NCBI RefSeq assembly: GCF_001718695.1
Contig: NZ_CP013420.1
Location: 1,984,001-2,048,000 of the forward strand
DNA length: 64,000 bases
Reading direction: 5' to 3'
DNA from: Burkholderia ubonensis
Lineage (GTDB): Bacteria; Pseudomonadota; Gammaproteobacteria; Burkholderiales; Burkholderiaceae
The translations under genes and the position numbers were made by a program. Shown piece after piece: positions 22,215-32,726 of the stretch; positions within the stretch are counted from its first letter, which is position 1; each line of letters starts with the position of its first letter. Under the pieces are notes generated by a model. That model did not search any database. It was not told the origin of the DNA and saw nothing but the letters and a program-made list of their open reading frames with translations.

Positions 22215-23708
22215 ATGACCGAACTCGAATTCCAATCGCTCGCGAACGAAGGCTACAACCGCATTCCGCTGATCGCGGAAGCCCTCGCCGATCTCGAAAC
22301 GCCGCTGTCCCTCTACCTGAAGCTGGCCCAGCCGGAACGCGGCGGCGCCAACTCGTTCCTGCTCGAATCGGTGGTCGGCGGCGAACGCTTCGGCCGCTAC
22401 TCGTTCATCGGCCTGCCGGCCCGCACGCTCGTGCGCGCTCGCGCCGGCGTCTCCGAAGTGGTGCGCGACGGCGAGGTCGTCGAGACGCACGACGGCGATC
22501 CGTTCGAATTCATCGCCGCGTTCCAGGCGCGCTTCAAGGTCGCGCAGCGTCCGGGCCTGCCCCGCTTCTGCGGCGGTCTCGCCGGCTACTTCGGCTACGA
22601 CGCGGTGCGCTACATCGAGAAGAAGCTCGCGCACACCGCGCCGCGCGACGATCTCGGCCTGCCCGACATCCAGCTGCTGCTGACGGAGGAAGTCGCCGTC
22701 ATCGACAATCTGGCCGGCAAGCTGTACCTGATCATCTACGCCGATCCGGGCCAGCCCGAGGCGTACACGAAGGCGAAGCAGCGCCTGCGCGAGCTGAAGC
22801 AGCGGCTGCGCGCGACCGTGCAGCCGCCCGTCACGTCGCCGAGCGTGCGCACCGAGACGTTCCGCGAGTTCAAGAAGGAAGACTATCTGGCCGCCGTGCG
22901 CCAGGCGAAGGAATACATCGCGGCCGGCGAGCTGATGCAGATCCAGGTCGGCCAGCGCCTGACGAAGCCGTATCGCGACAACCCGCTGTCGCTGTACCGC
23001 GCGCTGCGCTCGCTGAATCCGTCGCCGTACATGTATTACTACAACTTCGGCGATTTCCACGTGGTCGGCGCGTCGCCGGAAATCCTCGTGCGCCAGGAGA
23101 AGCGCGGCGACGACCAGATCGTCACGATCCGCCCGCTCGCCGGCACGCGGCCGCGCGGCAACACGCCCGAACGCGACGCGGAGCTCGCGACCGAGCTGCT
23201 CAACGATCCGAAGGAGATCGCCGAGCACGTGATGCTGATCGACCTCGCGCGCAACGACGTGGGCCGCATCGCGGAAATCGGCTCGGTGCAGGTGACCGAC
23301 AAGATGGTGATCGAGAAATACTCGCACGTGCAGCACATCGTCAGCTCGGTCGAAGGCAAGCTGAAGCCCGGCATGACGAACTACGACGTGCTGCGCGCGA
23401 CGTTCCCGGCCGGCACGCTGTCGGGCGCGCCGAAGGTGCGCGCGATGGAGCTGATCGACGAGCTCGAGCCGGTCAAGCGCGGGCTGTACGGCGGCGCCGT
23501 CGGCTACCTGTCGTTCTCGGGCGAGATGGATCTCGCGATCGCGATCCGCACCGGCCTGATCCACAACGGCAACCTGTACGTGCAAGCGGCGGCCGGCGTC
23601 GTCGCGGATTCGGTGCCCGAATCCGAATGGCAAGAGACCGAGAACAAGGCGCGCGCGGTGCTGCGTGCGGCCGAACAGGTCCAAGACGGCCTCGACAGCG
23701 ACTTCTGA
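22215..23708 (+). CDS. trpE: Anthranilate synthase component I
   Basis: A 497-residue chorismate-binding enzyme that, with TrpG, converts chorismate and ammonia to anthranilate. Family motifs include [44 protein letters not shown] and the C-terminal [19 protein letters not shown] and [17 protein letters not shown], which hold the Mg2+ and chorismate residues. An N-terminal LLES-type segment ([10 protein letters not shown]) is consistent with tryptophan feedback binding. First enzyme gene behind the attenuator; TrpG follows after 13 bases. Confidence 0.97.
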   Translation: MTELEFQSLANEGYNRIPLIAEALADLETPLSLYLKLAQPERGGANSFLLESVVGGERFGRYSFIGLPARTLVRARAGVSEVVRDGEVVETHDGDPFEFIAAFQARFKVAQRPGLPRFCGGLAGYFGYDAVRYIEKKLAHTAPRDDLGLPDIQLLLTEEVAVIDNLAGKLYLIIYADPGQPEAYTKAKQRLRELKQRLRATVQPPVTSPSVRTETFREFKKEDYLAAVRQAKEYIAAGELMQIQVGQRLTKPYRDNPLSLYRALRSLNPSPYMYYYNFGDFHVVGASPEILVRQEKRGDDQIVTIRPLAGTRPRGNTPERDAELATELLNDPKEIAEHVMLIDLARNDVGRIAEIGSVQVTDKMVIEKYSHVQHIVSSVEGKLKPGMTNYDVLRATFPAGTLSGAPKVRAMELIDELEPVKRGLYGGAVGYLSFSGEMDLAIAIRTGLIHNGNLYVQAAAGVVADSVPESEWQETENKARAVLRAAEQVQDGLDSDF

Positions 23709-23721
23709 CCGGAGACTGACC

Positions 23722-24312
<591 letters not shown>

Positions 24313-24325
24313 CCGGAGCCTCACG

Positions 24326-25357
24326 ATGACGATCACCCCACAGGAAGCGCTGCAGCGCACGATCGAGCACCGCGAGATCTTCCACGACGAGATGCTGCAC
24401 CTGATGCGGCTCATCATGCGCGGCGACATGTCGCCGGTGATGGCCGCCGCGATCATCACCGGCCTGCGCGTGAAGAAGGAGACGATCGGCGAAATCACCG
24501 CCGCCGCGACCGTGATGCGCGAATTCGCGAACCATGTGCACGTGGCGGACAACTCGAATTTCGTCGACATCGTCGGCACCGGCGGCGACGGCTCGCACAC
24601 GTTCAACATCTCGACCGCGACGATGTTCGTCACGGCCGCGGCCGGCGCGAAGGTCGCGAAGCACGGCAACCGCGGCGTGTCGAGCAAGTCCGGCAGCGCC
24701 GACGTGCTAGAGGCGCTCGGCGTCAACATCGACCTGCAGCCGGACCAGGTGGCCGCGTCGATCGCCGAGACCGGGATGGGCTTCATGTTCGCGCCGAACC
24801 ACCATCCGGCGATGAAGAACATCGCGGCCGTGCGCCGCGAGCTCGGCGTGCGGACGATCTTCAACATCCTCGGCCCGCTGACCAATCCGGCGGGCGCGCC
24901 GAACCAGCTGATGGGCGTGTTCCACCCGGACCTCGTCGGCATCCAGGTGCGCGTGATGCAGCGCCTCGGCGCGCAGCACGTGCTCGTCGTGTACGGCAAG
25001 GACGGGATGGACGAGGTGTCGCTCGGCGCCGCGACGCTCGTCGGCGAGCTGCGCGACGGCGAGGTGCACGAGTACGAGATCCATCCGGAGGACTTCGGCC
25101 TGCAGATGGTGTCGAACCGCTCGCTGAAGGTGGAAAATGCCGACGAATCGCGCGTGATGCTGCTCGGCGCGCTCGACAACCAGCCGGGCGTCGCGCGCGA
25201 GATCGTCACGCTGAATGCGGGCACCGCGCTGTATGCGGCAAACGTCGCCGCGTCGATCGCCGACGGCATCCAGCTCGCCCGCGACGCGATCGCGAGCGGC
25301 AAGGCGCGCGCGAAGGTCGACGAGCTGGTGCGCTTCACGCAGCAGTTCAAGCGCTGA
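24326..25357 (+). CDS. trpD: Anthranilate phosphoribosyltransferase
   Basis: A 343-residue enzyme joining anthranilate to PRPP. Motifs [14 protein letters not shown] (PRPP pyrophosphate loop), [21 protein letters not shown] and [10 protein letters not shown] are characteristic. The ATG at 24326 has GGAG eight bases upstream and gives the usual length, so an earlier in-frame ATG at 24305 that overlaps trpG is not needed. Third of four trp genes here; trpFBA are not adjacent. Confidence 0.97.
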   Translation: MTITPQEALQRTIEHREIFHDEMLHLMRLIMRGDMSPVMAAAIITGLRVKKETIGEITAAATVMREFANHVHVADNSNFVDIVGTGGDGSHTFNISTATMFVTAAAGAKVAKHGNRGVSSKSGSADVLEALGVNIDLQPDQVAASIAETGMGFMFAPNHHPAMKNIAAVRRELGVRTIFNILGPLTNPAGAPNQLMGVFHPDLVGIQVRVMQRLGAQHVLVVYGKDGMDEVSLGAATLVGELRDGEVHEYEIHPEDFGLQMVSNRSLKVENADESRVMLLGALDNQPGVAREIVTLNAGTALYAANVAASIADGIQLARDAIASGKARAKVDELVRFTQQFKR

Positions 25358-25395
25358 TCCGCCCTTTCGAACCCGAATCAAGCACGAGGACTCCC

Positions 25396-26181
25396 ATGAG
25401 CGACATCCTCGAACGAATCATCGCCGTCAAGCGCGAAGAAATCGCGGCGGCCATGCGCAGCACACCGCTCGAAGCGCTGAAGCTGGACGCGTCCGCGCGC
25501 GACCTGCGCGACTTCGTCGGCGCGCTGCGTGCGAAGCATGCGGCCGGCCAGCCCGCCGTGATCGCCGAAATCAAGAAGGCCAGCCCGTCGAAGGGCGTGC
25601 TGCGCGAGCACTTCGTGCCGGCCGACATCGCGCGGTCGTACGCGACGCACGGCGCCGCCTGCCTGTCGGTGCTGACCGACGAGCAGTTCTTCCAGGGCGG
25701 CGTCCGCTATCTGGAGGAAGCGCGCGCGGCCTGCACGCTGCCGGTGCTGCGCAAGGACTTCATCGTCGATGCGTACCAGATCCTCGAAGCGCGCGCGATG
25801 GGCGCCGACGCGATCCTGCTGATCGCCGCCGCGCTCGACACGCCGTTGATGCAGGACCTGGAGGCGTATGCGCACTCGCTCGGTCTCGCGGTGCTGGTCG
25901 AAGTGCACGACCGCGACGAGATGGAGCAGGCGCTGACGCTCAAGACGCCGCTTCTCGGCATCAACAACCGCAACCTGCGCACGTTCGAAACGTCGATCCG
26001 GACCACGCTCGACATGCTCGACATGATCCCGCCGGACCGGATCGTCGTGACCGAGTCGGGCATCCTGTCGCGCATCGACGTCGATACGATGCGCGCGGCG
26101 AACGTGAACACGTTCCTCGTCGGCGAGGCGTTCATGCGCGCCGAGCAACCGGGCGAAGAACTCGCGCGGATGTTCTTCTGA
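25396..26181 (+). CDS. trpC: Indole-3-glycerol phosphate synthase
   Basis: A 261-residue TIM-barrel enzyme converting carboxyphenylamino-deoxyribulose phosphate to indole-3-glycerol phosphate. The catalytic Lys and Glu residues are in [38 protein letters not shown] and [11 protein letters not shown], with the phosphate site in VTESGI. It is a stand-alone enzyme with no fused TrpF domain. The stop overlaps the start of the next gene by one base (TGATG), indicating coupled translation. Confidence 0.97.
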   Translation: MSDILERIIAVKREEIAAAMRSTPLEALKLDASARDLRDFVGALRAKHAAGQPAVIAEIKKASPSKGVLREHFVPADIARSYATHGAACLSVLTDEQFFQGGVRYLEEARAACTLPVLRKDFIVDAYQILEARAMGADAILLIAAALDTPLMQDLEAYAHSLGLAVLVEVHDRDEMEQALTLKTPLLGINNRNLRTFETSIRTTLDMLDMIPPDRIVVTESGILSRIDVDTMRAANVNTFLVGEAFMRAEQPGEELARMFF

Positions 26182-26807
26182 TGGCGATCGAAAAGGAAAT
26201 CAAGCTCGCGCTGCCCGCCGGACAGGCCGCGGCCGCGCAGCAATTCTTCGCGACGCTGACCGGCGAGCCCGGCCGCGAGATCGCGCTCGCGAACGTCTAC
26301 TACGACACGCCGGATCTCGCGCTCGCCCGCTCGAAGAGCGCGGTGCGCGTGCGCCGCGCGCCGCACGGCTGGCTGCAGACGTTCAAGACGGTCGGCACCG
26401 CCGAAGGCGGGCTGCATCGGCGTCACGAATGGGAGCTGCCGGTGGCCGGCGACGCGCTCGAGATCGACGCGCTCGTCGCGGCGTGCGACGTCGCTGAAGC
26501 CGCCGCCGCGCTGCGCAGCGCGGCGCCCGCGCTGCGCGCGCTGTTCCGCACCGATTTCACGCGCACGCTGTGGCGCATCGCGATCGGCGGCGCGACCGTC
26601 GAAGCGGCGGTGGATCTCGGCGAGATCGTCGTTCAGGCCGAAAGCGAAACGCGCCGTGAACCGATCAGCGAAATCGAACTCGAACTGATCGACGGCCCGG
26701 AGTCGGCGCTCGCGACGCTCGCCGCCGAGTTGCAGCAGGCGCTGCCCGGCCTCGCCCCCGAAAACATCAGCAAGGCGCAGCGCGGCTACCGGCTGCGCGC
26801 GCAATAA
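26181..26807 (+). CDS. CYTH-domain protein (probable inorganic triphosphatase)
   Basis: A 208-residue CYTH (CyaB/thiamine-triphosphatase) protein. The defining EXEXK signature is at the N-terminus (Glu4, Glu6, Lys8 in MAIEKEIKL), followed by paired basic residues such as VRVRRA and QTFKTVG that line the triphosphate tunnel. Bacterial relatives without further domains mostly hydrolyse tripolyphosphate; thiamine triphosphatase or adenylate cyclase activity is less likely. No CHAD domain is present. Its start codon overlaps the trpC stop, so it is translated from the trp transcript although it has no known step in tryptophan synthesis. Confidence 0.85.
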   Translation: MAIEKEIKLALPAGQAAAAQQFFATLTGEPGREIALANVYYDTPDLALARSKSAVRVRRAPHGWLQTFKTVGTAEGGLHRRHEWELPVAGDALEIDALVAACDVAEAAAALRSAAPALRALFRTDFTRTLWRIAIGGATVEAAVDLGEIVVQAESETRREPISEIELELIDGPESALATLAAELQQALPGLAPENISKAQRGYRLRAQ

Positions 26808-26813
26808 TCACGC

Positions 26814-27713
26814 ATGGCAACCCGCAAGACTTCCCGCGCGCCGCAGCAGGCGTCGCTGTTCGACGATCCCGCGCCGGAACCGGCGCAGCACGATGTTCCC
26901 GCCGCCGCACCCGCGCGTGCGCGCGCGGCCGGCAAGAAGGCCGCGGAAGCGGCTCCGGCGCGCGCCGCGCAGCCGCAGGCCGGCGCCGCCGACGTCCCGC
27001 ACCTCGCCGCCCAATTCGACGCGCTGCCGGCCGTCTGGCGCGACGTGCTGAAGCCGTTCACCGACAGCGACGCGTACGCGCCGTTGTGTCGCTTCGTCGA
27101 CAGCGAACGCGCCGCCGGCAAGACCGTCTATCCGACCGACGTGTTCCGCGCGCTGCGGCTCACGAGCCCGGACGACGTGAAAGTCGTGATCCTCGGCCAG
27201 GACCCGTATCACGGCGACGACCGCGGCACGCCGCAGGCGCACGGTCTCGCGTTCTCGGTGCCGCCGGCGGTCAAGCCGCCGCCGTCGCTGCGCAACATCT
27301 TCAAGGAAATCGCCGCGAACTTCGGCCACGACACGCCGCGTCACGGTTGTCTCGACTCGTGGGCGCGCCAGGGCGTGCTGCTGCTCAACACCGTGCTGAC
27401 GGTCGAGCGCGGCGCGGCGGCCAGCCACGCGAAGCGCGGCTGGGAGCAATGCACGGACACGCTGATCCACGAGCTGGCGAACCGCCACCGCGGGCTGGTG
27501 TTCATGCTGTGGGGCGCGCACGCGCAGGCCAAGCGCGCGCTGTTCGACGCAAACGCGCATTGCGTGCTCGAGGCGCCGCATCCGTCGCCGCTGTCCGCGC
27601 ATCGCGGCTTCCTCGGCTGCCGTCACTTCGCGCTCGCGAACGACTACCTCGTTGCGCATGGCCGCGATGCGATCGACTGGCGCCTGCCGGACGAGGCCGA
27701 CACGTTCGCGTAA
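26814..27713 (+). CDS. ung: Uracil-DNA glycosylase
   Basis: A 299-residue family-1 uracil-DNA glycosylase that starts base-excision repair of deaminated cytosine. The water-activating motif GQDPYHG and the minor-groove loop HPSPLSAHRG are intact. The catalytic domain begins around residue 65. Before it lies an Ala-rich, basic extension that includes SLFDD (residues 15-19), similar to the beta-clamp-binding motifs found in front of many Ung proteins. It begins six bases after the CYTH gene, so it may be read from the same transcript, and it is closed by a terminator. Confidence 0.96.
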   Translation: MATRKTSRAPQQASLFDDPAPEPAQHDVPAAAPARARAAGKKAAEAAPARAAQPQAGAADVPHLAAQFDALPAVWRDVLKPFTDSDAYAPLCRFVDSERAAGKTVYPTDVFRALRLTSPDDVKVVILGQDPYHGDDRGTPQAHGLAFSVPPAVKPPPSLRNIFKEIAANFGHDTPRHGCLDSWARQGVLLLNTVLTVERGAAASHAKRGWEQCTDTLIHELANRHRGLVFMLWGAHAQAKRALFDANAHCVLEAPHPSPLSAHRGFLGCRHFALANDYLVAHGRDAIDWRLPDEADTFA

Positions 27714-27740
27714 CGCCGCCACGTTTGCGCCCCACCGGCA

Positions 27741-27774
27741 AAAACGCCGCGCACCTTCCGGTACGCGGCGTTTC
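27741..27774. terminator. Terminator downstream of ung
   Basis: AAAACGCCGCG and CGCGGCGTTT arms flank a short loop. The flanking A- and T-runs could stop transcription from both ung and the converging azoR. Confidence 0.8.
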
Positions 27775-27810
27775 TGTTTGCCTTGGCTGACGGACGCGCC
27801 GCCACCGGCC

Positions 27811-28407
27811 TTACACGGCGGCGATCGCTTCGCGTGCGCTGGCGAGCGCCGCGCTCTGCGCATCCGGCCCCAGGTTCAAGCCTTCCGCATGGATGAAATT
27901 CACGTCGGTCATGCCCACGAAGCCGAGGAACGTGCGCAGGAACGGCGTCTGGCTGTCGTTCGGCGTGCCGAGGTACTTGCCGCCGCGCGCCGTCACCACG
28001 TGCACCTTCTTGCCCTTGATCAGGCCTTCCGGGCCGTTCTCGGTGTAGCGGAACGTGACGCCGGCGCGTGCGATCCAGTCGAAGTACGTCTTCAGTTGCG
28101 ACGAGATGCCGAAGTTGTACATCGGCGCGCCGATCACGACGATGTCCGCGGCTTGCAGCTCGGCGATCAGCGCATCGCTCTTCGCGACGATCGCATTCTG
28201 TTCCGCGCTGCGCTGGTCGGCCGGCGTGAAGAACGCGCCGAGCACCGATTCGTCGAGATGCGGCAGCGCATCGGCCAGCAGATCACGGACCACGACCTTC
28301 GCGCCGGGGTTCGATTGTTGCAGCTTTGCCGTCAGTTCATTGGCCAGCAGCGTGGACTGCGCGCCTTGCGTACGCGCCGCGGAATTGATTTGCAGAATGG
28401 TCGTCAT
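27811..28407 (-). CDS. azoR: FMN-dependent NADH-azoreductase
   Basis: A 198-residue flavodoxin-fold quinone and azo-dye reductase of the AzoR family. FMN-binding segments include [13 protein letters not shown] (phosphate loop), [19 protein letters not shown] and TARGGKY. AzoR-type enzymes reduce quinones by two electrons and protect against thiol and quinone stress. Monocistronic, with a roughly 160-base upstream gap before the M61 gene in which I see no clear operator. Length agrees with E. coli AzoR (201). Confidence 0.95.
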   Translation of the reverse strand: MTTILQINSAARTQGAQSTLLANELTAKLQQSNPGAKVVVRDLLADALPHLDESVLGAFFTPADQRSAEQNAIVAKSDALIAELQAADIVVIGAPMYNFGISSQLKTYFDWIARAGVTFRYTENGPEGLIKGKKVHVVTARGGKYLGTPNDSQTPFLRTFLGFVGMTDVNFIHAEGLNLGPDAQSAALASAREAIAAV

Positions 28408-28566
28408 GTCGGGCTCCAGTTGGTTTGCGCTTGTGCAGCGCGAGTGACGCCATTGTGCTCGGCGCCCTCATCCCGAAAAAGCAGGTTCAGGGCGACGGAT
28501 TGTTGCAGCAGCAGAACAATGCCTGATTGAGCCCTCATTGCGCGCTGAATGCTGGAGCCCGCCCGC

Positions 28567-30372
28567 TCAGCCCTTCAGCCAGGCTTCCCGCGCGGCGTGC
28601 TGCGCCGCCGGCTTCGCCGCGGCGGTGAGCTTGTAGCGCGCAACCTCGGGGCCGTCGAGCTTCAGCTTCGCAATGCGCAGCTCGTCGCGGCGGAATGCGT
28701 GAATCTCGACCTTGTCGCCCGGCCGGTAGCGCGCGAGCAGCGCATCGAGGTTCGTGCCGGTCACGCGCAGCCCGTCGAGCGCGATCAGCGTGTCGCCGGC
28801 CGACAGCCCGGCACGGTGCGCGGCGCCGCCCTCGTAGACCGCCGCCAGCGTGCAGTCCGCGCCGCCGCGCAGACGCGCGCCGATCGTCGGCTTCGCCTGC
28901 GCGCCGTTCGCGCCGCCGAGATCGGGTTCGAGGGTCACGCCGAACGGCGCGAGCAGGTCGGCGAGCGGCAGGTCGCGCGTGCCGTGCACCGCATCGGCGT
29001 ACAGGCGGCCGAGCGCGACGCCGGTCGCTTCCTCGATCAGCGCCTCGACTTCATCCTCGCCGACGCCGGCCTGCTTGCCGCGATAGAAGTCACGGCCGTA
29101 GCGCTGCCACAGCAGCCGCATCACGTCATCGAGAGACTTGCGCTGGCGGGTCTGCGCGCGGATCGCGAGATCGAATGCGAGCGCGACGAGCGAGCCCTTC
29201 GTGTAGTAGCTGACGATCGCATTCGTCGCGTTCTCGTCCTGCCGGTAGTACTTGATCCACGTGTCGAACGAGCTCTCTGCAACGCTCTGCTTCAGGCGGC
29301 CGGTGCCGCGCTGCACGCCGCCGATCGTGCGGCCGAGCGTCGCGAAATATTCGGCCTGCGACATCAGCCCGCTGCGCACCAGCATCAGGTCGTCGTAATA
29401 CGACGTGAAGCCTTCGAACAGCCACAGCAGCGACGTGTAGTTTTCCTGCGCGAAGTCGTACGGCACGAAAGCAGCCGGCTTGATGCGCTTCACGTGCCAC
29501 GTATGGAAGTACTCGTGGCTGCACAGGCCGAGATACGTGCGATAGCCTTCCGACGCTTCCGGGCGGCCCTTCACCGGCAGATCGGTGCGATTGCAGACCA
29601 GCGCGGTCGATGCGCGATGCTCGAGGCCGCCGTAGCCGTCGCTGACCGCGAGCGTCATGAATACGTAGCGGTCCATCGGCGCCTGCTTCGACTTCGGCTC
29701 GAACAGCGCGATCTGCGCTTCGCACACGCGCTTCAGGTCGGTGCGCAGCCGCTCCATGTCGAGCTGCGTCACGCGCCCCGCGACCACGATGTCGTGCGGC
29801 ACGCCGTGCGCGTCGAAGGTCGCGAGCGCGAATTCGCCGATCGTCACCGGATGATCGATGAGTTCGTCATAGTTCGATGCGCGATACGCGCCGAACGCGT
29901 AGCGCTTCGTGCCGCGCGCCTCGGGCAGCGCAGTCGCGACGCGCCACGTGCGGAACGCCGCGCCCGCGGGCTTCGCGATCTCCACCTCGCACGGCGCGTC
30001 CTCGCGGCCGACGGCGCCCAGGAATACCGCCGTGCCGTTGAAGAAGCCGCCCGTGTCGTCGAGGTACGCGGAGCGCACCGACAGGTCCCACGCGTAGACG
30101 TCGTAGCGCAGCGTCAGCGCGCCCTTCACCGGCGCGGCCTGCCAGCTGCGCTTGTCGGTCTTCGCGACGCGCACCTTGCGGCCGGCTTCGTTGAACGCCT
30201 GCAGCGTCACGATGTTGCGCGCGAACTCGCGCACGAGATAGCTGCCCGGAATCCACACCGGCAGCGAGAACCGCTGCCCTTCGGGGTCGGGATCGGCGAC
30301 CGTCACCGACACCTCGAACAGGTGCGCGGCAGGATCTTTCGGGGCAATCGAATAGCGGATCGGCGTTTTCAT
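28567..30372 (-). CDS. M61 family peptidase with C-terminal PDZ domain
   Basis: A 601-residue glycyl-aminopeptidase-like metalloprotease. The gluzincin motif HEYFH is at residues 286-290 (catalytic Glu287) within SHEYFHTWHVKRIKP, and the third zinc ligand Glu is expected in LFEGFTSYYDDL. A PDZ domain occupies roughly residues 500-570 (AGLSAGDTLIALDGLRV). No signal peptide is visible. The N-terminal beta domain starts at once with IRYSIAPKDPAAHLFEVSV. It lies downstream of dsbC with about 108 bases between and may be part of a ubiH-dsbC-M61 transcript. The substrate is unknown. Confidence 0.9.
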   Translation of the reverse strand: MKTPIRYSIAPKDPAAHLFEVSVTVADPDPEGQRFSLPVWIPGSYLVREFARNIVTLQAFNEAGRKVRVAKTDKRSWQAAPVKGALTLRYDVYAWDLSVRSAYLDDTGGFFNGTAVFLGAVGREDAPCEVEIAKPAGAAFRTWRVATALPEARGTKRYAFGAYRASNYDELIDHPVTIGEFALATFDAHGVPHDIVVAGRVTQLDMERLRTDLKRVCEAQIALFEPKSKQAPMDRYVFMTLAVSDGYGGLEHRASTALVCNRTDLPVKGRPEASEGYRTYLGLCSHEYFHTWHVKRIKPAAFVPYDFAQENYTSLLWLFEGFTSYYDDLMLVRSGLMSQAEYFATLGRTIGGVQRGTGRLKQSVAESSFDTWIKYYRQDENATNAIVSYYTKGSLVALAFDLAIRAQTRQRKSLDDVMRLLWQRYGRDFYRGKQAGVGEDEVEALIEEATGVALGRLYADAVHGTRDLPLADLLAPFGVTLEPDLGGANGAQAKPTIGARLRGGADCTLAAVYEGGAAHRAGLSAGDTLIALDGLRVTGTNLDALLARYRPGDKVEIHAFRRDELRIAKLKLDGPEVARYKLTAAAKPAAQHAAREAWLKG

Positions 30373-30480
30373 CGTGGGAATCAGTCGGGGAGGCGGCGTC
30401 AGAAACGACGAGAGGCGCCGGGCAGAAACCCCGTGCGCCCCTCGCGCCGGCCGGGCCTGGCGGCCCGGCGCATCAATCGG

Positions 30481-31209
30481 TTACTTGTTCGAAGCGAGCG
30501 CCTGATTCAGCTGCTCGGCGGACACGGCGCCCGGCAGGCGGCGGCCGTCCGGCAGGAAAATCGTCGGCGTGCCGGTGACGTTCATCCCGCGGCCGAGCGC
30601 GAGGTTCTTGTCGAGCGCGCTCGTGTCGCAGCTCGCGGCGTTCGCCGGCGCGCGATGGTCGAGCATCCAGCCCTCCCACGTCTTCGCGCGGTCGGTCGCG
30701 CACCAGATCGCCTTCGACTTCGCGGTCGAATCCGGCGACAGCACCGGGTACAGGAACGTGTAGACCGTGACATTGTCGACCGACTGCAGCGTCGTCTCGA
30801 GCTTCTTGCAGTACGGGCAGTTCGGATCGGAGAACACGGCGATCTTGCGCGCGCCGTTGCCCTTCACGACCTTGATCGCATTGGCGAACGGCAGGCTCGC
30901 GAAGTCGATCTTGTTGATTTCGGCGAGGCGCGCCTCGGTCAGGTTCTTGCGCGTTTTCGCATCGACGAGATCGCCGAGCAGCACGTAGTCGCCGGACGCG
31001 TCGCTGTAGATGATCTGCGAGCCGAGATTCACTTCGTACAGGCCGGCGACCGGCGATTTCGCCACGCTCTTGATCGGCGCGTCGCTGCCGAGACGGGTCT
31101 GCAGCGTCGCTTTCAGCTTGTCGGTGGTCTGGTCAGCCTGCGCGGTGCAGCCCAGCGTCGCCGCGGCGACGGCCAGCGCCAGCGAGGCGATGCGGATCGT
31201 TTTTTTCAT
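30481..31209 (-). CDS. dsbC: Thiol:disulfide interchange protein DsbC
   Basis: A 242-residue periplasmic disulfide isomerase. A signal peptide (MKKTIRIASLALAVAAATLG) precedes the cleavage region near residues 21-26. The N-terminal dimerisation domain is followed by a thioredoxin fold with the active-site CPYC at residues 131-134 in FSDPNCPYCKKLE, the cis-Pro loop GTPTIFLPDG, and a second Cys pair (Cys163 and Cys181 region, in IWCATD and ASCDTS). It refolds proteins with non-native disulfides and is recycled by DsbD. The gap to ubiH is about 94 bases. Confidence 0.94.
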   Translation of the reverse strand: MKKTIRIASLALAVAAATLGCTAQADQTTDKLKATLQTRLGSDAPIKSVAKSPVAGLYEVNLGSQIIYSDASGDYVLLGDLVDAKTRKNLTEARLAEINKIDFASLPFANAIKVVKGNGARKIAVFSDPNCPYCKKLETTLQSVDNVTVYTFLYPVLSPDSTAKSKAIWCATDRAKTWEGWMLDHRAPANAASCDTSALDKNLALGRGMNVTGTPTIFLPDGRRLPGAVSAEQLNQALASNK

Positions 31210-31303
31210 CGAGGTCTTCCTTCAGCTCATTCGGAGTGCACGGCACAGTGTACGCCGTAACGGAACCGACTCCGACCCGGGAAGTGAGTGTCCGAAGGTT
31301 CGC

Positions 31304-32482
31304 TCAGCCGAGCGCGGCGGACACGAGCCAGCGCTTGACGAGCGGCTGCGCGCCGACGAACGCCATGCCCGCATTGCGCACCGCCTTCGCGAACGGGCCG
31401 GGCGCCGCGAACAGCCGCTGCAGGCCGTCGGTCGCGATCATCAGCGCGCGGATGTCCTCGCGGCGCGACCGCTCGTAGCGGCGCAGCAGCACGGTATCGC
31501 CGAGATTGCGAAAGCTCTCCTTGCCTGCGATCGCATCGGCGAGCGCGGCGACGTCGCGCAGCCCGAGGTTCATCCCCTGGCCGGCGAGCGGGTGGATCAG
31601 GTGCGCGGCGTCGCCGACCAGCGCGACGCGGGGCGCGATCAGCTTGTCGACGGTCTGCAGCGCGAGCGGAAAGCCGGCCGCCGGCGTCACGCATTCGAGC
31701 GTGCCGACCTGCCCGTGCGAGACCCGCTCGCCTTCGGCCGCGAGCTGCGCGGGATCGAGCGTCAGCAACTGATCCGCATGCGCGGTGTGCGCCGACCAGA
31801 CGAACGACACGTGGCCGTCCGGCAGCGGCAGCAGCGCGACGATCTCGCCGTCGCGGAACCATTGATACGCGGTCTCGCGATGCGGCAGCGACGCCTTGAA
31901 ATTCGCGACGACGCCCGTCTGCCGGTAGTCGCGCCGCTCCACCTTGGCCCCCATTTGCGAGCGGACCCACGAATGCGCGCCGTCCGCGCCGACGACCAGG
32001 TCGGCTTCGAGCACTTGCCCCGACGACAGCGTGAGCACGGCCGCGTCGTCACGCACGTCGAAACCCTGCGCGCGCGCGTCGAACCACGTCAGGTTCGGCT
32101 GGAACCGCAGTGCGGCGTCGAGCGAAGTCTCGATCAGCGACGATTCGACGATCCACGCGAGCTGCGGCACCGACGCCTGGTACGCGGAGAAATGGAGTTC
32201 GGCGTGCGCGTCGCCGTAGACGCGCATGTCGTAGACGGGCGCAAGCCGCGTGTGATCGAGCGCCTGCCAGACGCGCAGCCGTTCGAGCAGCGCCTGCGAG
32301 CTGGACGACAGCGCGTAGATGCGCGTGTCGAACGCGAGATCGGCGGGGCGCGGCGTCGCCGGCTGGGCGAGCAATGCGGTCTTGTAGCCGGATTGGGTCA
32401 GCGCGAGCGCGGCCGTCTTGCCGACGAGCCCGCCGCCGACCACGGCGACGTCGAAGATGTGGTGGGCAGTCATGGCGGGCAT
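31304..32482 (-). CDS. ubiH: UbiH/UbiF/Coq6-family FAD-dependent ubiquinone hydroxylase
   Basis: A 392-residue flavin monooxygenase that adds a hydroxyl to the ubiquinone ring. The FAD-binding dinucleotide fold VAVVGGGLVGKTAALAL is N-terminal, the DG motif is GADGAHSWVR, and GDAAHLIHPLAGQGMNLGLRDV is the second FAD motif typical of UbiH/UbiF/VisC. The regiospecificity (C5, C6 or C1) cannot be fixed from sequence. Two possible starts exist: MPAM at 32482 or MTAH at 32473. Neither has a ribosome site; the second may be leaderless (see the -10 box). It is followed by dsbC. Confidence 0.85.
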   Translation of the reverse strand: MPAMTAHHIFDVAVVGGGLVGKTAALALTQSGYKTALLAQPATPRPADLAFDTRIYALSSSSQALLERLRVWQALDHTRLAPVYDMRVYGDAHAELHFSAYQASVPQLAWIVESSLIETSLDAALRFQPNLTWFDARAQGFDVRDDAAVLTLSSGQVLEADLVVGADGAHSWVRSQMGAKVERRDYRQTGVVANFKASLPHRETAYQWFRDGEIVALLPLPDGHVSFVWSAHTAHADQLLTLDPAQLAAEGERVSHGQVGTLECVTPAAGFPLALQTVDKLIAPRVALVGDAAHLIHPLAGQGMNLGLRDVAALADAIAGKESFRNLGDTVLLRRYERSRREDIRALMIATDGLQRLFAAPGPFAKAVRNAGMAFVGAQPLVKRWLVSAALG

Positions 32483-32486
32483 TATA
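32481..32486 (-). promoter_or_regulatory. Perfect -10 box at the ubiH start
   Basis: The minus strand reads TATAAT seven bases before the second ATG of ubiH (32473) and overlapping the first. No matching -35 is visible. If used, transcription would start at or next to the ATG. Confidence 0.4.
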
Positions 32487-32726
32487 GCCGCGGGGCCAAA
32501 CCCTTATGCGGCCGGACTTTGCGGGAAATCAGGGGAATCGCTGGATAGCGCCGCCGCGGACGGCCGCGCGGCGTCGTCCGTTCGGCCGACGCCCGGAAAC
32601 CGGCGCGGCGGCACGGTACAATAGCGCCTTTGAACGCCGGCTCGTCGCGCGATGCGACGGCCGTCCCCTTGTCCCGCGCCGCCGCGCCCCGCCCGGCCGC
32701 GCCGCTTCACCCGTTCGAAGGATTCC

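Noticed and set aside
30451..30468. A GC-rich hairpin (CCGGGCC/GGCCCGG) between dsbC and the M61 gene
   Set aside because: No T-run follows on the relevant strand, so it is not a Rho-independent terminator; it may merely reflect high GC.
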